DNA of 64,000 nt from Chimonanthus salicifolius (Eukaryota > Streptophyta > Magnoliopsida > Laurales > Calycanthaceae), in NCBI GenBank assembly GCA_013350335.1, contig CM023538.1:62919080-62983079 (forward strand), read 5' to 3'. The notes under the pieces are model-generated. The model was not told the DNA's origin, did no database searches, and was given only the letters and a program-made list of their open reading frames with translations. The position numbers and the translations under genes were made by a program. Below are positions 22,401 to 31,204 of this stretch, piece by piece (positions within the stretch are counted from its first letter, which is position 1; every line of letters begins with the position of its first letter).

Positions 22401-25249
22401 ATTGGGCAAAGGCCTGAGTAAACCAAACTGGGGGTTGATCTCCGGACATTTCGCTGGATGGTTCGGACTCTTTCTGATAGGTAACTCCACTCCTAGTGGT
22501 CATGCACGGATACACGCACTAGTGTTCCTCTAGACTCACAAATATAGGGATTAATTCTGACTATATGTTATGACTTAAATCTATATGCAATGATTTTTTT
22601 TTTTTTTTTTAAAAAAAATAATAAATAAATAAATAAATTTTTTTTTTCCTAAAATAAAAATAAGATGCAACCTAAGACCATGGGTGTTTAAGAAAACAAC
22701 CCAACCTTGCTACTGATACCAAATTTGACGCAGGACAAGACAAAAGGTGACCCTAAATGCCTAAATGCGATTTATGCAATAATAAGAAACTAAATGAGGC
22801 TGAAATTAAAATTAAAATTAATAGTAACAATTAGAATAATATAATCTACCACAAATAATCAATAAAATTCAGAGGATTCAATGTAAGTAATAAAATCACA
22901 ATCCAAACCATGTCATAGCTCAAAGTAGAAGGCTCTCAAAACCAAAAGGATTATCAAATCACACAAACACATAAAACCAACATCAAATAAAGATTAAATC
23001 TGATTTTAACAGCAGTGTGGGAGGTTAATGAGGTTAAGAAAAGGCCCAGTTTTGTGGGACAGCAGTAAGAGAGAGGGGAAAACAGGTTGAAAAGGCTAAG
23101 ATGGGGACTGGAAGAACAGGACAGGTGTAAAGGAGGTTAAGAAAGACTATGGGAAAACATGACAGCTGTAGTTTAGGGCTGTATGGAGGTTGGGACAGGT
23201 GGTAAAGGCTGTATGAGGCTTGAAAAGGGTCCAAAGATTTGAGGGCAGCTGTATGGTAGACTGTTATGGTTTGGATGAAGAGGTTTAAAACAGTGAAAGG
23301 GTTAAAGGAGGCTAAGATAAGGGGTTCAGCAGATTTGGGTGGAGTTAAAGGGTATACGATGAGTAGGAGAAGAGAAGAAGAGAGAGAAGAGGAAGAGGAA
23401 GAGGATCAAGTATCTAGAAGAGAAACAGCTTCACGCCAAACTCTCGGATTCGCTCCAAGATAATCACGGCAGAGGATTTGCAGAGAAATTCTCAATCTTG
23501 ATTTTATTTCATTGTAAAAACTGTCTTTGCCCAAAGGGCTACAAAGCCTTATATAAAGAATCACTTACTTAAGATAAAATAAAGCAAAACTACAACACTA
23601 CCCTTGCTTAAAATAAAACTAACTAAAACTGGAAATAGCAAGTAAAGAAAAAGGCAACCCTTGCTTAAAATAAACACACAAAAATAGAAAAACTGGAAAT
23701 AGCAAGTAAGAAAAATAGCTGCAGCACAGCAGGATGATGCACCGCATCAACTAGCCAACTTTGCAAATCAATAAGGTTGAGTGGAAACGTAGAACTTGAA
23801 AAATGGATCCACATGGATGATACAAAGGCCTTGATGATGAAATCTGCAAATTGGCTTGATTTTGACTTGGACTCCAGTTGAGTTTCAAATCGACTTGATG
23901 GTTTGTGAAGTTTTATCCACAATTAGATGCACTTCAAAATGGATACAGTTATTTTCTACTGGTTCTTTATAGCAGAATGATACATATATAATATAAACGC
24001 ATATTTCATTAAAAGGTATTTGCTCAGTCCATGACTGGCATATTATGAAGCAATGTTTCCTTTGCTGTGTTGTTTCAGCAGGAAAACTAGCATTTTAGTG
24101 GCTGTTTTTGTTCTCTCTTGGTTATTTCTAAAAATGTTGGAAACAAGTCCTAGCTGTTTCCCAGACCAAGGCAATGGGCTTTAATAAGAAAATCAACAGA
24201 AGGAATTGACTTGTAATGATATTAATCCAATATATTGTGATCTGCAGTCCACACCATAAACAATGAACTCGAAGATTCTACTCAGATACAATCAATTGTG
24301 CGATCCTCACTCGGACTCTGCTCAGCTGTCTACCTTACGACGAGCTTCTTTGGATTCCTCCTCTTCGGTGATTCCACCCTTGATGATGTTCTTGCCAATT
24401 TTGATGCCAACCTTGGTATCCCATACAGCTCTGTGCTCAATGATGCTGTCCGTGTCAGCTATGCTCTCCATCTCATGCTCGTCTTCCCCATTATCTTCTA
24501 TGCTCTCCGGCTCAACTTGGATGGTCTTCTCTTTCCCTCAGCTGGACCTTTGTCTTTGGACAACCGCAGGTTTGCACTGCTTACGGTGGTGCTCATCGGT
24601 CTGGTATTCTTGGGGGCAAACTTTATTCCTAGCATTTGGGATGCCTTCCAATTCACTGGAGCGACTGCAGCAGTTTGCATTGGGTTCATCTTTCCAGCTT
24701 CCATAGCGCTTAGGTGAGTTTCCACATTTTCAATGATGGATTTTTTTTTTGGGTATTGCAAAAAAAAAAAACTGCAAGCACTAACATTTGTGTTTTCTTG
24801 TGTGCCTTACATCTCTTGAAATTCTTTTTAGAGTCTTGCAGGTGGTTTCGTGTATCTGTGGGATTAGTCTTACCATATTGGTGTGGACACCAATATTATC
24901 CAATTTTTTTTTTCTTTTCCAAAATGGAAGATGTTAAAGTGTCTCGAGTCTCATCTTTTATCTAATCAATTTCATTTTCAAAACTACTCGGGGAGAAGTG
25001 GGAGTCTTGGGTTTCTTCATCATAATAAAATTTATTTTCAAAATGATGCGCAAGTGACGACCTAACTTATTATTGTTGTCTTAAAATGTTGTTACTTGAT
25101 ATTGCAGGGATGCACATGGTATAGCTACGAAGAAGGACAAGATCTTATCTGTTTTCATGATCGTTCTTGCTGTCTTCTCAAATGTGATAGCTATTTACAG
25201 TGATGCCTACTCTCTCATCAAGAAGAACGACAGTTCACCACGTGCGTGA
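13408..25249 (+). CDS. AVT6-like vacuolar amino-acid transporter (SLC38/AAAP type)
   Basis: Five coding exons join in phase: 13408-13834, 14954-15106, 15693-15896, 24248-24713 and 25108-25249 (1392 nt, 463 aa); all introns are GT-AG. After a hydrophilic tail of ~45 residues with a dileucine-like APLLPS motif comes FNLSTTIVGAGIMALP, the first transmembrane signature of the AAAP/SLC38 family, and then about ten further hydrophobic segments ending near KKDKILSVFMIVLAVFSNVIA. Length and motifs match plant AVT6 proteins, which export acidic and other amino acids from the vacuole in yeast assays; tonoplast location is inferred from the family. Intron 1 has a LINE and a MITE. Intron 3 is 8,351 bp because an antisense chromovirus sits in it; the coding sequence is undamaged. 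Confidence 0.9.
14130..14680 (-). mobile_element. LINE remnant (RNase H end) in AVT6 intron 1
   Basis: The minus strand over about 14,235-14,284 encodes FPTDRADKLAKEGVGLNS, matching the ADxLAKEG end of the LINE RNase H-like domain. The fragment is interrupted by a small inverted-repeat element at 14,285-14,430 and lies antisense to AVT6. The outer borders are estimates. Confidence 0.6.
14285..14430. mobile_element. Small inverted-repeat element nested in the LINE
   Basis: 146 bp bounded by GATTGGTGCACCAA and TTGATGCACCAATC, which are inverted relative to each other, with a further copy of ttggtgcaccaa inside. It splits the LINE remnant, so it inserted later. No clear target duplication was found. 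Confidence 0.5.
16466..17495 (-). repeat. 3' LTR of the chromovirus (minus orientation)
   Basis: 1030 bp, starts tgacgcagg and ends cgcatca on the plus strand, i.e. TGATGCGG...GCGTCA in element orientation. It has one extra 6-bp purine unit near 17,120-17,145 compared with the other LTR. Confidence 0.95.
17496..17508 (-). other. Polypurine tract of the chromovirus
   Basis: On the minus strand AGATGGGGGGAT directly abuts the 3' LTR start TGATGC, as expected for the plus-strand primer of an LTR retrotransposon. Confidence 0.8.
17623..22515 (-). CDS. Chromovirus gag-pol polyprotein
   Basis: A single 1630-aa frame. In order: gag capsid region (~120-300, with ARLFWTTMEHKL and GNQTIDEYIEKFDEF), CCHC zinc knuckle CYYCQGFGHFAREC (~346-359), aspartic protease LIVDSGSCANVVS (~446), reverse transcriptase with VVYFDDILIYS (~804-814), RNase H with EVACDASGVGIGG (~950), integrase zinc finger H..H..C..C ending CRTCQLAK (~1140-1180), DDE core with SMDF, VSDRDVRF and QTDGQTE (~1206-1302), and a C-terminal chromodomain around QKYLVKWKNRPITDATW (~1540-1580). 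This pol order and chromodomain define Ty3/gypsy chromoviruses. No stop or frameshift is seen. An alternative start four residues in (MTTRSG) is equally plausible. It does not belong to the host gene. Confidence 0.95.
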   Translation of the reverse strand: MYPCMTTRSGVTYQKESEPSSEMSGDQPPVWFTQAFAQLDARLTDLKRGQDTLGTDMTNLRNRIEVLEIPRNDENGSVHEDNENFRNRDHRGRRFGHDRFQQPHRHQEPINHEERALKNVRLEAPEFKGRADPKVFSDWLSDMDLYFEWYDMSEPRRVRFAKMKLVGQARLFWTTMEHKLRRQGVEPVNLHWDEMKEYLKEKYIPLRYKQKLIDQWNSLRQGNQTIDEYIEKFDEFLMRCELDEDPSQTLSRFRVGLRPEFQRELILHGVETLEETYQIVQGLEGYFKPNPPKHFDSRGANSRPNPQGSRQNTVSQPKQATSTPSKNKDASFKGASGASSSRNGPQCYYCQGFGHFARECPTKTRNQERALLLGEPPIEEIAHEDGIEAQFQGEYPSSDEELDEEIDADFLTVVRCAFARSQPSEDWKRTTIFHTYIKCGRKSCKLIVDSGSCANVVSTSAVARLGLKTEPHPNPHRVAWVNDTSILITHRCPVPIQILTYQDTVWCDVIPMGVGHIILGRPWLFDNDVTLFGQANTCSFEHNGKKIKILPMQPRPPHSKQDNTKRDKLKTPSKTQSKSLHIIAAKEFERETSETSVVYALVSRETSPEVGTELPEVVVPVFKEFQDVFPFDLPNELPPMQDIQHAIDLVPGATLPNLPHYRMNSKEHEELKRQVDELLQKGFIKESLSPCAVPALLTPKKDGTWRMCIDSRAINKITVKYRFPIPRLDDMLDMMARATIFSKIDLKSGYHQIRIRPGDEWKTAFKMKDGLYEWMVMPFGLTNAPSIFMRVMTQVLRPFMGKFLVVYFDDILIYSTSQEQHLQHLMLVCEALRTEKLYANLKKCTFMSNRVIFLGFVVSSEGMSADPEKIKAIVSWPEPRNIHEVRSFHGLATFYRRFIRGFSSITAPITDCLKKGEFQWTKAASKAFQEIKTRLVEAPVMRLPDFSKVFEVACDASGVGIGGVLSQEGHPVAYFSEKLNEAKQRYSTYDKEFYAVRQALRHWRHYLLPHEFVLYSDHEALRYLNSQKKLNSRHANWVQCLQEYTFVLKHKAGVENKPADALSRRVALIHSMSVEVTGFEQLKDEYPTCPDFGELYASLLSDQERSNKEFLMVDNLLFKGSKLCIPRTSLRDFLVWELHAGGIAGHFGRDKTIALVEDRFYWPSLKRDVAKIIGQCRTCQLAKQRKQNTGLYTPLPVPHAPWQDISMDFVLGLPKTIKKYDSILVVVDRFSKMAHFLPCFKTSDASNIAKIFFGEIVRLHGLPKTIVSDRDVRFMSYFWKTLWHMMGTRLQFSSAYYPQTDGQTEVVNRSLGNLLRCLVGENTRTWDVVLPIAEFAYNSSINRSIGMSPFEVMHGYKPRKPIDLIPMSLSNRPSESASSFAYRIHELHAEIKRKINMSNEVYKSVADTHRKFKEFNVGDYVMIRIRPERFPQGTVKKLHARSAGPFKILRRVGSNAYIVDLPSNMGISPTFNVEDLVPFQGPTATPVSPSSYQSLNHSTGLPDPLHDPWHEPSQSSQPLPTLPSLPPKRDEIESILDEEVVSTRAGGYQKYLVKWKNRPITDATWLTESELQRLDPDLLERYRSFVSSEVPSSSTAKDDSNDKTGFRVYQRRRKRAAPTPSLWLDEDSLG
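22713..22721 (-). other. Primer-binding site, initiator-Met tRNA type
   Basis: The minus strand reads TGGTATCAG four bases inside the 5' LTR, matching the 3' end of plant initiator tRNA-Met. Beyond nine bases the match continues only with a one-base offset (TAGCAAGG). Confidence 0.8.
22726..23749 (-). repeat. 5' LTR of the chromovirus (minus orientation)
   Basis: 1024 bp, the promoter LTR for gag-pol. A TATA-like TATATAA lies on the minus strand at 23549-23555, consistent with transcription towards lower coordinates. It differs from its partner at seven transition sites and one 6-bp indel. Confidence 0.95.
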
Positions 25250-25690
25250 GCTATGTCGCCTTGTGTATTTTATACATTAAACCCTTTCCTAGTATTGTTT
25301 AGTGAATCCAAAGGAAATCAATTAATCAAATGGTTTTCTAGGATGATACTTTGGTTTGCATGATCATAAACATTAGACTGAACTCAACATGCGTTGAGTT
25401 TGTTACCAAATTATATATGTAGATCTCAACTTGATTTATGTCTATGGATTTCTGTTATTGTTCAATGTAAAATAGCTGTTGAAGTAAAGATTCATCTATT
25501 TCAATCTTATTTTCCATGTTGGTGTTCTCTGCATTTATAAGATATATGAGATGAAAGAACCCATTACTCCATGAGTTTATTTCCAACTACTGCAGGAAAT
25601 GCAATCCTTTCAAGCCAATGGTGGCCCTAGAAACAGCAGGGACGGCCGGCAGGTCATACTGGTACACTGTATTGCCGATATATTTATATA
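25250..25690. other. 3' flank of AVT6; no gene seen
   Basis: Probable 3' UTR followed by AT-rich sequence. Nothing else is recognisable. Confidence 0.5.
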
Positions 25691-25830
25691 TTTTTATGAC
25701 CAAGGTATACAAGTCTCTTAGAGTACCCGACTAATTTTCGGAGCATATGCAAGTCTCACACACCAGATAACACTACGGGGAGTGACTGTATTGCTAATTT
25801 GCTGTGGGGAGTGACTGTATTGCCAATTTG
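25690..25830 (-). repeat. SINE family 2 fragment
   Basis: Contains gaccaaggtatacaagtctc, gtacccgactaattttcgg and acactacggggagtgac, shared with the copies at 1.8 and 37.4 kb. The phrase ggggagtgactgtattgc.aatttgc then occurs twice in a row, a small tandem duplication at its end. Confidence 0.5.
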
Positions 25831-26639
25831 CAAGCAATTTTTATAATTTTTTAAAAAAATTCAGAAAAATTAAAATATAAAAATAGAGAAAAATAAAAAT
25901 CTAGTTTGAATATATTTTGGTTAAAAATGATCATTTTCATACACTTGATATGAAATTCAAGTTCTCTAAGTGTCTCATAATGGTACAAATCTTTCATTAC
26001 AATTCATTACCTTGTTTTACAAAAAAATCAGAATTTTATGAAAAAGGTGGGAATATTAGAAAAGTCATAGAAACATTTAAAAAACTATACTAATTACAGT
26101 AAGGCTCTTTAGTTTAAATTCTTTTCAAAAGAAACTCCCAAATGAAATTTTGGATTTCACGAATTTTGAAAAAAAAAAAGCGTAGAAAATCACATAAGCA
26201 TCTTAAAAGCTATATCAATCATACTACTGAATCTTCATTCAATTTTATAAATGCTCTATATTATTTTATTAAATTATTTTTCACAAAAAACTCTAAAATT
26301 GAGATTATCTTAAAGCAAAATTTCAAAAAAAATAATGACAATAATTCAAAATAAACAATTTTAAATAAAAAAGATTAGAATGGAAAATGCTTTCTACACT
26401 TGAAGAATTTGCTTCTAATTTCTAAAATTTCTTAAAAAAATATTAAATTCAAAATTTAAATCGAAAAACTGTTGAGTAGACAAATATCTTACACACTTAA
26501 ACGAGATCGCTAAACTGTGGAACGAGATTGGTAAACTGCCGAAAGACATTTTTGTCTTACAAATTAAATCAAGAGTTTTCTCTCCATTGCAATGGGAGAC
26601 AATCCGGACTCTCCACCACACCACCGTGGATACGTAAGC

Positions 26640-26640
<1 letters not shown>
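25831..26640. other. AT-rich intergenic DNA
   Basis: Very A-rich sequence with no coding or transposon signature that I can name. ORFs here are compositional. Confidence 0.5.

Positions 26641-26641
<1 letters not shown>

Positions 26642-26722
<81 letters not shown>
26642..26722. repeat. (TA)n microsatellite, about 40 units
   Basis: An uninterrupted TA dinucleotide run of roughly 81 bases. It creates Tyr-Ile repeat ORFs on both strands that are not genes. It is likely length-polymorphic and can form a hairpin. Confidence 0.98.
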
Positions 26723-26723
<1 letters not shown>

Positions 26724-27401
26724 TTCAATGTAATAATCTTTCAAAAAAAAAAATATTTCAATGTAATCGGATTGTAAATCAATCAATCCTCTATGACAGT
26801 AAATATTTAATTTTGGGCTTTTTTTTGTTTTCATATTCAATATTTATAGAATCAAATGATGAGTCTTAATACGATTGATATAGTTTTTAGAGTGTTTATG
26901 TAACTTTTTAATATTTCAATCTTTTCATGAAATTATGATTTTTGATACACGGAAAGTAATGAATTGTAATGAAAGATTCATGTCACTATTGGACACTAGA
27001 GAAGATGAAATTCATATTAAATATTTCTTCATGCAGGTTTGCTATTTTCTAAAACTTTTAGACATTTTTTCAAAATTTTGAGACATATTTAATTCCTATC
27101 GTAATTTCATCTCTGAAGGGTCTAATACTCCGTAAAAAGAACCATTTAACAAAAATATGCTCCCATTAGGTTTTCATTTTCTTTTTCTTTTTTTCTATAA
27201 TTTTTTATGAATTTTTTTTAAAAAAAATTGGTAAGAGAGAGCGTATTAACAAATTATCGTAGAACCGATACATATAACTGATACACCATATTAGCCGATG
27301 AGTTTATACCCCTTGCATACAAGGATAAACCAACCTGACCCATTTTCAGTTTTTTTTCTTAAAAAAGAAAGGGGTTAATCCCATGGCCTAAACCAGGGCA
27401 A

Positions 27402-27508
27402 TAAATATCAGGTGATATCCGATATATATATATATATCACTGATATCGGTAGTTTTAGTTAAAAAAATAAGAGAGATTTATCGGCCGAGATCGAGATTTC
27501 AACCCCTG
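27402..27508. mobile_element. hAT-like MITE, family B (CAGGG...CCCCTG ends)
   Basis: Starts CAGGGCAATAAATATCAGG and ends GATTTCAACCCCTG, with flanks gcctaaac / gcctaact as a 6-of-8 target duplication. Interior text (gatatcggt, tatcggccgaga) matches the better copy at 37,154-37,304. Confidence 0.55.
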
Positions 27509-27734
27509 GCCTAACTAAGGTGGAGATGACCCACTAAAGACCAATTTAATGCTTGTTTGAGACTTGGATGTTAGAAAATCATTCAACTAGATGTGTAGAA
27601 AGAACAAAGAATGATTTAAAATTTTTAAATTAAAATACATAGGCACACAGTATCATTCTCTTAATTATGGGACAAAATCTTCAAACCCCTAAAAGTTAGT
27701 AGTAGCTAGATATGTATACACGATGATAATTATA

Positions 27735-28400
27735 GATTATTATTTAATTGCTAGTATGATAATTAAACGAAATATAGACCACATAAGTGGGCACATAAAA
27801 TAAGTGGCCAATATGAGGCACAATAATTTAATCTTTTTTGGTTTGTTTTCTTTAATAAAATAGAAATAATAAAGCTTATATATGGAAGTGTAGAGGAAGA
27901 TATAGGGGTTTATAAAGAATTTAGGTTATTCCACTTAACTGGCTAGTCTTTTGGGCTGGAAATCTAGGTCCTAACAAGTGGTATCAGAGTCAGGTCTCAG
28001 GCTACCTCATGTAAACTCAGGAGATCCACATGCGAGCGGGATGGCCAGCATCGCTCTCTCCACTAGAGAGCCTTGTTCGAGGGGAGATTGTTGAGGCTAC
28101 TGCGAAAGAGTCCCATATTGAAAGTGTAGAGGGAGATCTAGAGCTTTATAAATGATTTGAGACATTCCACCTAATAATGCTAGTCTTTTGGACTGGAAGT
28201 TCAGATTGTAACCAAATATAAATTATTTAATTGCTAGTATAATAATTAAAGGAAATATACACCAAAGAAGTGGGCACATTTGGACATATTTAAACAGTTC
28301 ATCATAAAATAAGTGGCCAATAAGAGGCACAATAATTTAATCTTTTTTGGCTTGTTTCCTTTAATAAAATAGAAAGAATAAAGCTTATATATGGAATGTG
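27735..28400 (+). repeat. TRIM element inside a flanking direct duplication
   Basis: A ~150-bp block (ttaattgctagtat...aataaagcttatatatggaa) is present at about 27,735-27,887 and again at about 28,220-28,400, directly flanking a TRIM. The second copy has an extra ~30 bp. The duplication boundary falls inside the TRIM's left LTR at ggaagtgtagag, similar to gaaagtgtagag in the right LTR. Confidence 0.75.
27886..28214 (+). mobile_element. TRIM retrotransposon, 5'-truncated LTR
   Basis: Left LTR (truncated) 27886-27976 ending cctaaca; primer-binding site TGGTATCAGAGTC at 27979; internal ~110 bp without coding capacity; purine tract gaggggaga; right LTR 28089-28214 starting TGTTGAGGC. Both LTRs share gctagtcttttgg.ctgga. 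This is a terminal-repeat retrotransposon in miniature that needs proteins from other elements. Relatives are at 38.4 and 42.95 kb. Confidence 0.75.
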
Positions 28401-28737
28401 TGTCATTCGATATGACCTGCCCAAGATTCAATGTATATTAGTTGTTTACAGAAAGTTGGTCTGCCCCTCTCCTTACTCCAAAGGGCCAAAGCAATTTGCT
28501 GAATTCAATTATTAGATGATTTGTTTTAGTTGTTTGAGGCAATTAAAAGGCACCCTCAAGAACATATGAAAGGCCAGCAGAGAAGAAATCGTATAGGGCC
28601 CATTGGCCTTTGGGTGAAAATGGCCCACCTAAATAAAAGACTTGGTGTGCTTGTCTTGGGCTTGGGCCAAGGTTTGGAACGACCATAAGAAACTCGATTT
28701 GATGTTGTTACATTTCTATTTCTAATCAAGTTTTTTT

Positions 28738-29298
28738 CAGGGGTGCAAGGTGGGTGGGTAGGGTTAGGTATTGGGATCCTAACCCGAACCCAACTTTTTC
28801 AAAGCTAGATTCTATTCTATTTGAACTACCCAATTTTAAGAACCGACCCAACCCATGAAATACCCAAGAACAAGATCCAACCCGAGAAACCAAGAGCGGC
28901 GACGAGAGGCCGAGGAATTGGAGAGAATTTCGTGAAGATGACAGATGTGAGTGACAAAAACAGTGAAAGGCTGAGAGGAAATCACTGAATCAAGAGATGA
29001 GAGCGATGGAGAGAGTGACAAGTGAGAGATCAAGAGGGAATTACTGAATCAAGAAATGAGAGCGATAGAGAGAGTGACGAGTGAGAAGGCAAGAGGGAAT
29101 CGTCGAGGAATGGAATGGAGAGTGAGAAACTGTCTGCGTTCGAATGGACCCGTGTAAACAAAAGTTAGATCGGGCCTCGGGTTTTATCTATATTGATATA
29201 AATTGAAACCGACTTATGTTGATTTTTAGACCCTACTAAGTATTTTCCGTTCGGATCCATGCGGTTTCAAAGAAAACCCAACTCAACTTGCACCCCTA
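28738..29298. mobile_element. 561-bp hAT-like non-autonomous element
   Basis: Left end CAGGGGTGCAAG and right end CAACTTGCACCCCTA are inverted, flanked by an agtttttt-type target duplication blurred by a T-run. Just inside the ends it carries the cccgaacccaac / cggatccatgcggtttc text of the CCGAC-rich MITE family. The middle (28,970-29,100) has two ~58-bp tandem units (ctgaatcaaga.atgagagcgat). No transposase frame. Confidence 0.6.
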
Positions 29299-30104
29299 AG
29301 TTTTTTGAAGAAGTCTTACTAACCTTGAAAACTTTAGTTGAATCTCTCAACTTTGTTGAATTTCTACTTGAATCAGAGTTTTCACATTCGAGTTTTTTAT
29401 GTTTGCTTTTGACAAAACCTAGAGATGGTAATTTTTTACCCGACCAATTGGACAAATTGAAAAATATAGATTTCCGGTCATACATATTTTGGAAAAAAAA
29501 AAAAAAAATTGACTTGACCCATAATGGGTTGGATTCCCAAACCTCGATCCGAATCCAACTGACCTGAATTTGAAAGTGTTTTACCATTAGTATTAGACGT
29601 ACACCAACCCAAGTTCAAAAAATCTAATTCATTACCTCCATTTTCCTTAGTCCAATGGCTCCGTATAAAAGGCAAAGTCCTCTTATCTTTCACTTTCTAT
29701 AAAAAATAATTTATTTCATCTCATATTTTAGATTTTTCTATTTTTTTTTTTATAAAAATTCAAATCTAGTTGAATTTGACTCAAGTTTAGTTCTAAAAAA
29801 ATGAAGTTCAAATTGAGTCCTTTAAAAAAAATAGAGAAGAAAAACTGTTGGTACCACTAGTCAACCAAATCTAACCTAGACCAATTGCCATGGCTACCCT
29901 AGCCATGTAGACAGATTAAGCCATTTCAGAGCCTTGCCCTTGGTCTAGAGTCCAGACCATTGGGCTTGAATCAATTTGTAGATACACCATGTTGCCCGCC
30001 CATCTGCGTATCGTCTGTTCTTTCCAACGCCAAGTCGCCAACTTGTCTTATGCCGGTTTGTTTCATAACCTATCTCTGCCGCTCCTACCAGCCTCCTATA
30101 GTCC
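29299..30104. other. Intergenic DNA with degraded MITE text
   Basis: Around 29,410-29,580 there are phrases such as cccgaccaattgg and gacttgacccataatgggtt, which look like a decayed CCGAC-rich hAT-like MITE. The rest is AT-rich and non-coding. Confidence 0.4.
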
Positions 30105-30499
30105 TAGGGCTGAAGTTCGGGTCGGGCAAGTCGGATTCTTTAAAATCTAATTCGACCTGAATTGATATGTATGGAACTTGACCTGAATTCTCAACCCGAA
30201 CTTCATAACCCGATTCAACTCAAATTTTAACCTGAATTTCATAACCCGATTCAACCTGAATCAACTCGAATTCTGACCTGACCCACATTCTGAACCTATT
30301 TTAGCCTAATTTTAAACAGGTTGGGTCAGGTCGGATTAACTTGTAAAATTCTCAACCCGGGCAAACCCAACTTTCATGCTGGTTTTTATCTTCTCAACCC
30401 GACCTGACCCACTAATCCAAAATTCTCGACTCAACCCTCATGATTTCTCAGGTCAAGTCATACGGGTCAGGCAAAAACCCGACCCGAGTTGCAGCCCTA
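30105..30499. mobile_element. CCGAC-rich hAT-like MITE, copy 1
   Basis: Ends TAGGGCTGAAGTTCGGGTCGG and GACCCGAGTTGCAGCCCTA are inverted. The interior is made of cgacctgaattctcaacccg-like words that recur through the element. The target duplication is not readable here, but the ends match copies that have one. Confidence 0.7.
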
Positions 30500-31029
30500 C
30501 TGCCTCCCAAGCCTAGTCGCTACTTGCCCACACTCTCTCTTTCTTCAATGCCACTACTCACGGACCCTCATTTTACTCATATGTCACAAATATTGACTAA
30601 TTTTATACTTATCATGTTTTTAAAATAATGAGTGTTTATTGGCATTGCGGTAAATTTTCGATAAAATAGCATTAAAAATACGATAAATGATAATATCGCG
30701 ATGATATACCAATAAATTCTAGATAAATTTCTAGAAAATTCCTTATTAAGAAATCTCTGCAATAATCTCAATAAAATTTCTATAATAATTTAAAATATTT
30801 GTCAATATTTTAAAAATTATAGAATATTTATTGAATTGTATTCTAATATATTATTTAATATCCTGAGAATGATATTTGTAATACCAAGTCTCCCTCGTTC
30901 TTTTTTATTAACCAATAGGTCGGACCTTTCTTTCTTCTCCTCCATTTTTTACCATGTGTCAAGTTTACCTCCTCCCAACCTTATCACCACCTGCTATTCT
31001 CATGACCCAATACTATGCCATTGGTTGCT

Positions 31030-31204
31030 GGATAGTAAATTTTGCACCACAATTTTTTCTTATGGTGCACCCCTTTAAAATGAAATTTCAATTTTACCAT
31101 TGCTTTTGGAAAAGAGAGGGGAAAAGAGAATTAAGGGTAAAATTGAAAATTTCTTTTAAAATAGTGCACCGTAAGAAAAAATTGTGGTGCAAAATTTACC
31201 ATCC
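31030..31204. mobile_element. Near-perfect hairpin MITE, 175 bp
   Basis: The first ~68 bases are almost an exact inverse of the last ~68: both ends read GGAT(A/G)GTAAATTTTGCACC from outside inward and continue through CACAATTTTTTCTTA(T/C)GGTGCAC to cAATTTTACC. The loop is only ~40 bases. It is non-coding. A transcript across it would fold into a long stem, a possible small-RNA source. Confidence 0.85.

Larger units (their letters stand above)
16461..23754 (-). mobile_element. Complete Ty3/gypsy chromovirus in AVT6 intron 3
   Basis: A complete LTR retrotransposon on the minus strand: LTRs 16466-17495 and 22726-23749 (both TG...CA), a 5-bp target duplication ACTAG at 16461-16465 and 23750-23754, a primer-binding site, a polypurine tract and one uninterrupted 1630-codon gag-pol frame. 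It is antisense to the host gene. The two LTRs differ by 7 substitutions, all transitions, plus one 6-bp indel in ~1,024 aligned bases (~0.7%), so the insertion is young. All parts expected of an autonomous element are present. The chromodomain marks a chromovirus; the lineage (Tekay, Reina, CRM or Galadriel) is not decided here. Confidence 0.95.

Noticed and set aside
26415..26869. Overlapping ORFs of 60-140 codons on both strands
   Set aside because: They are created by the (TA)n run (Tyr-Ile repeats) and have no recognisable domain.
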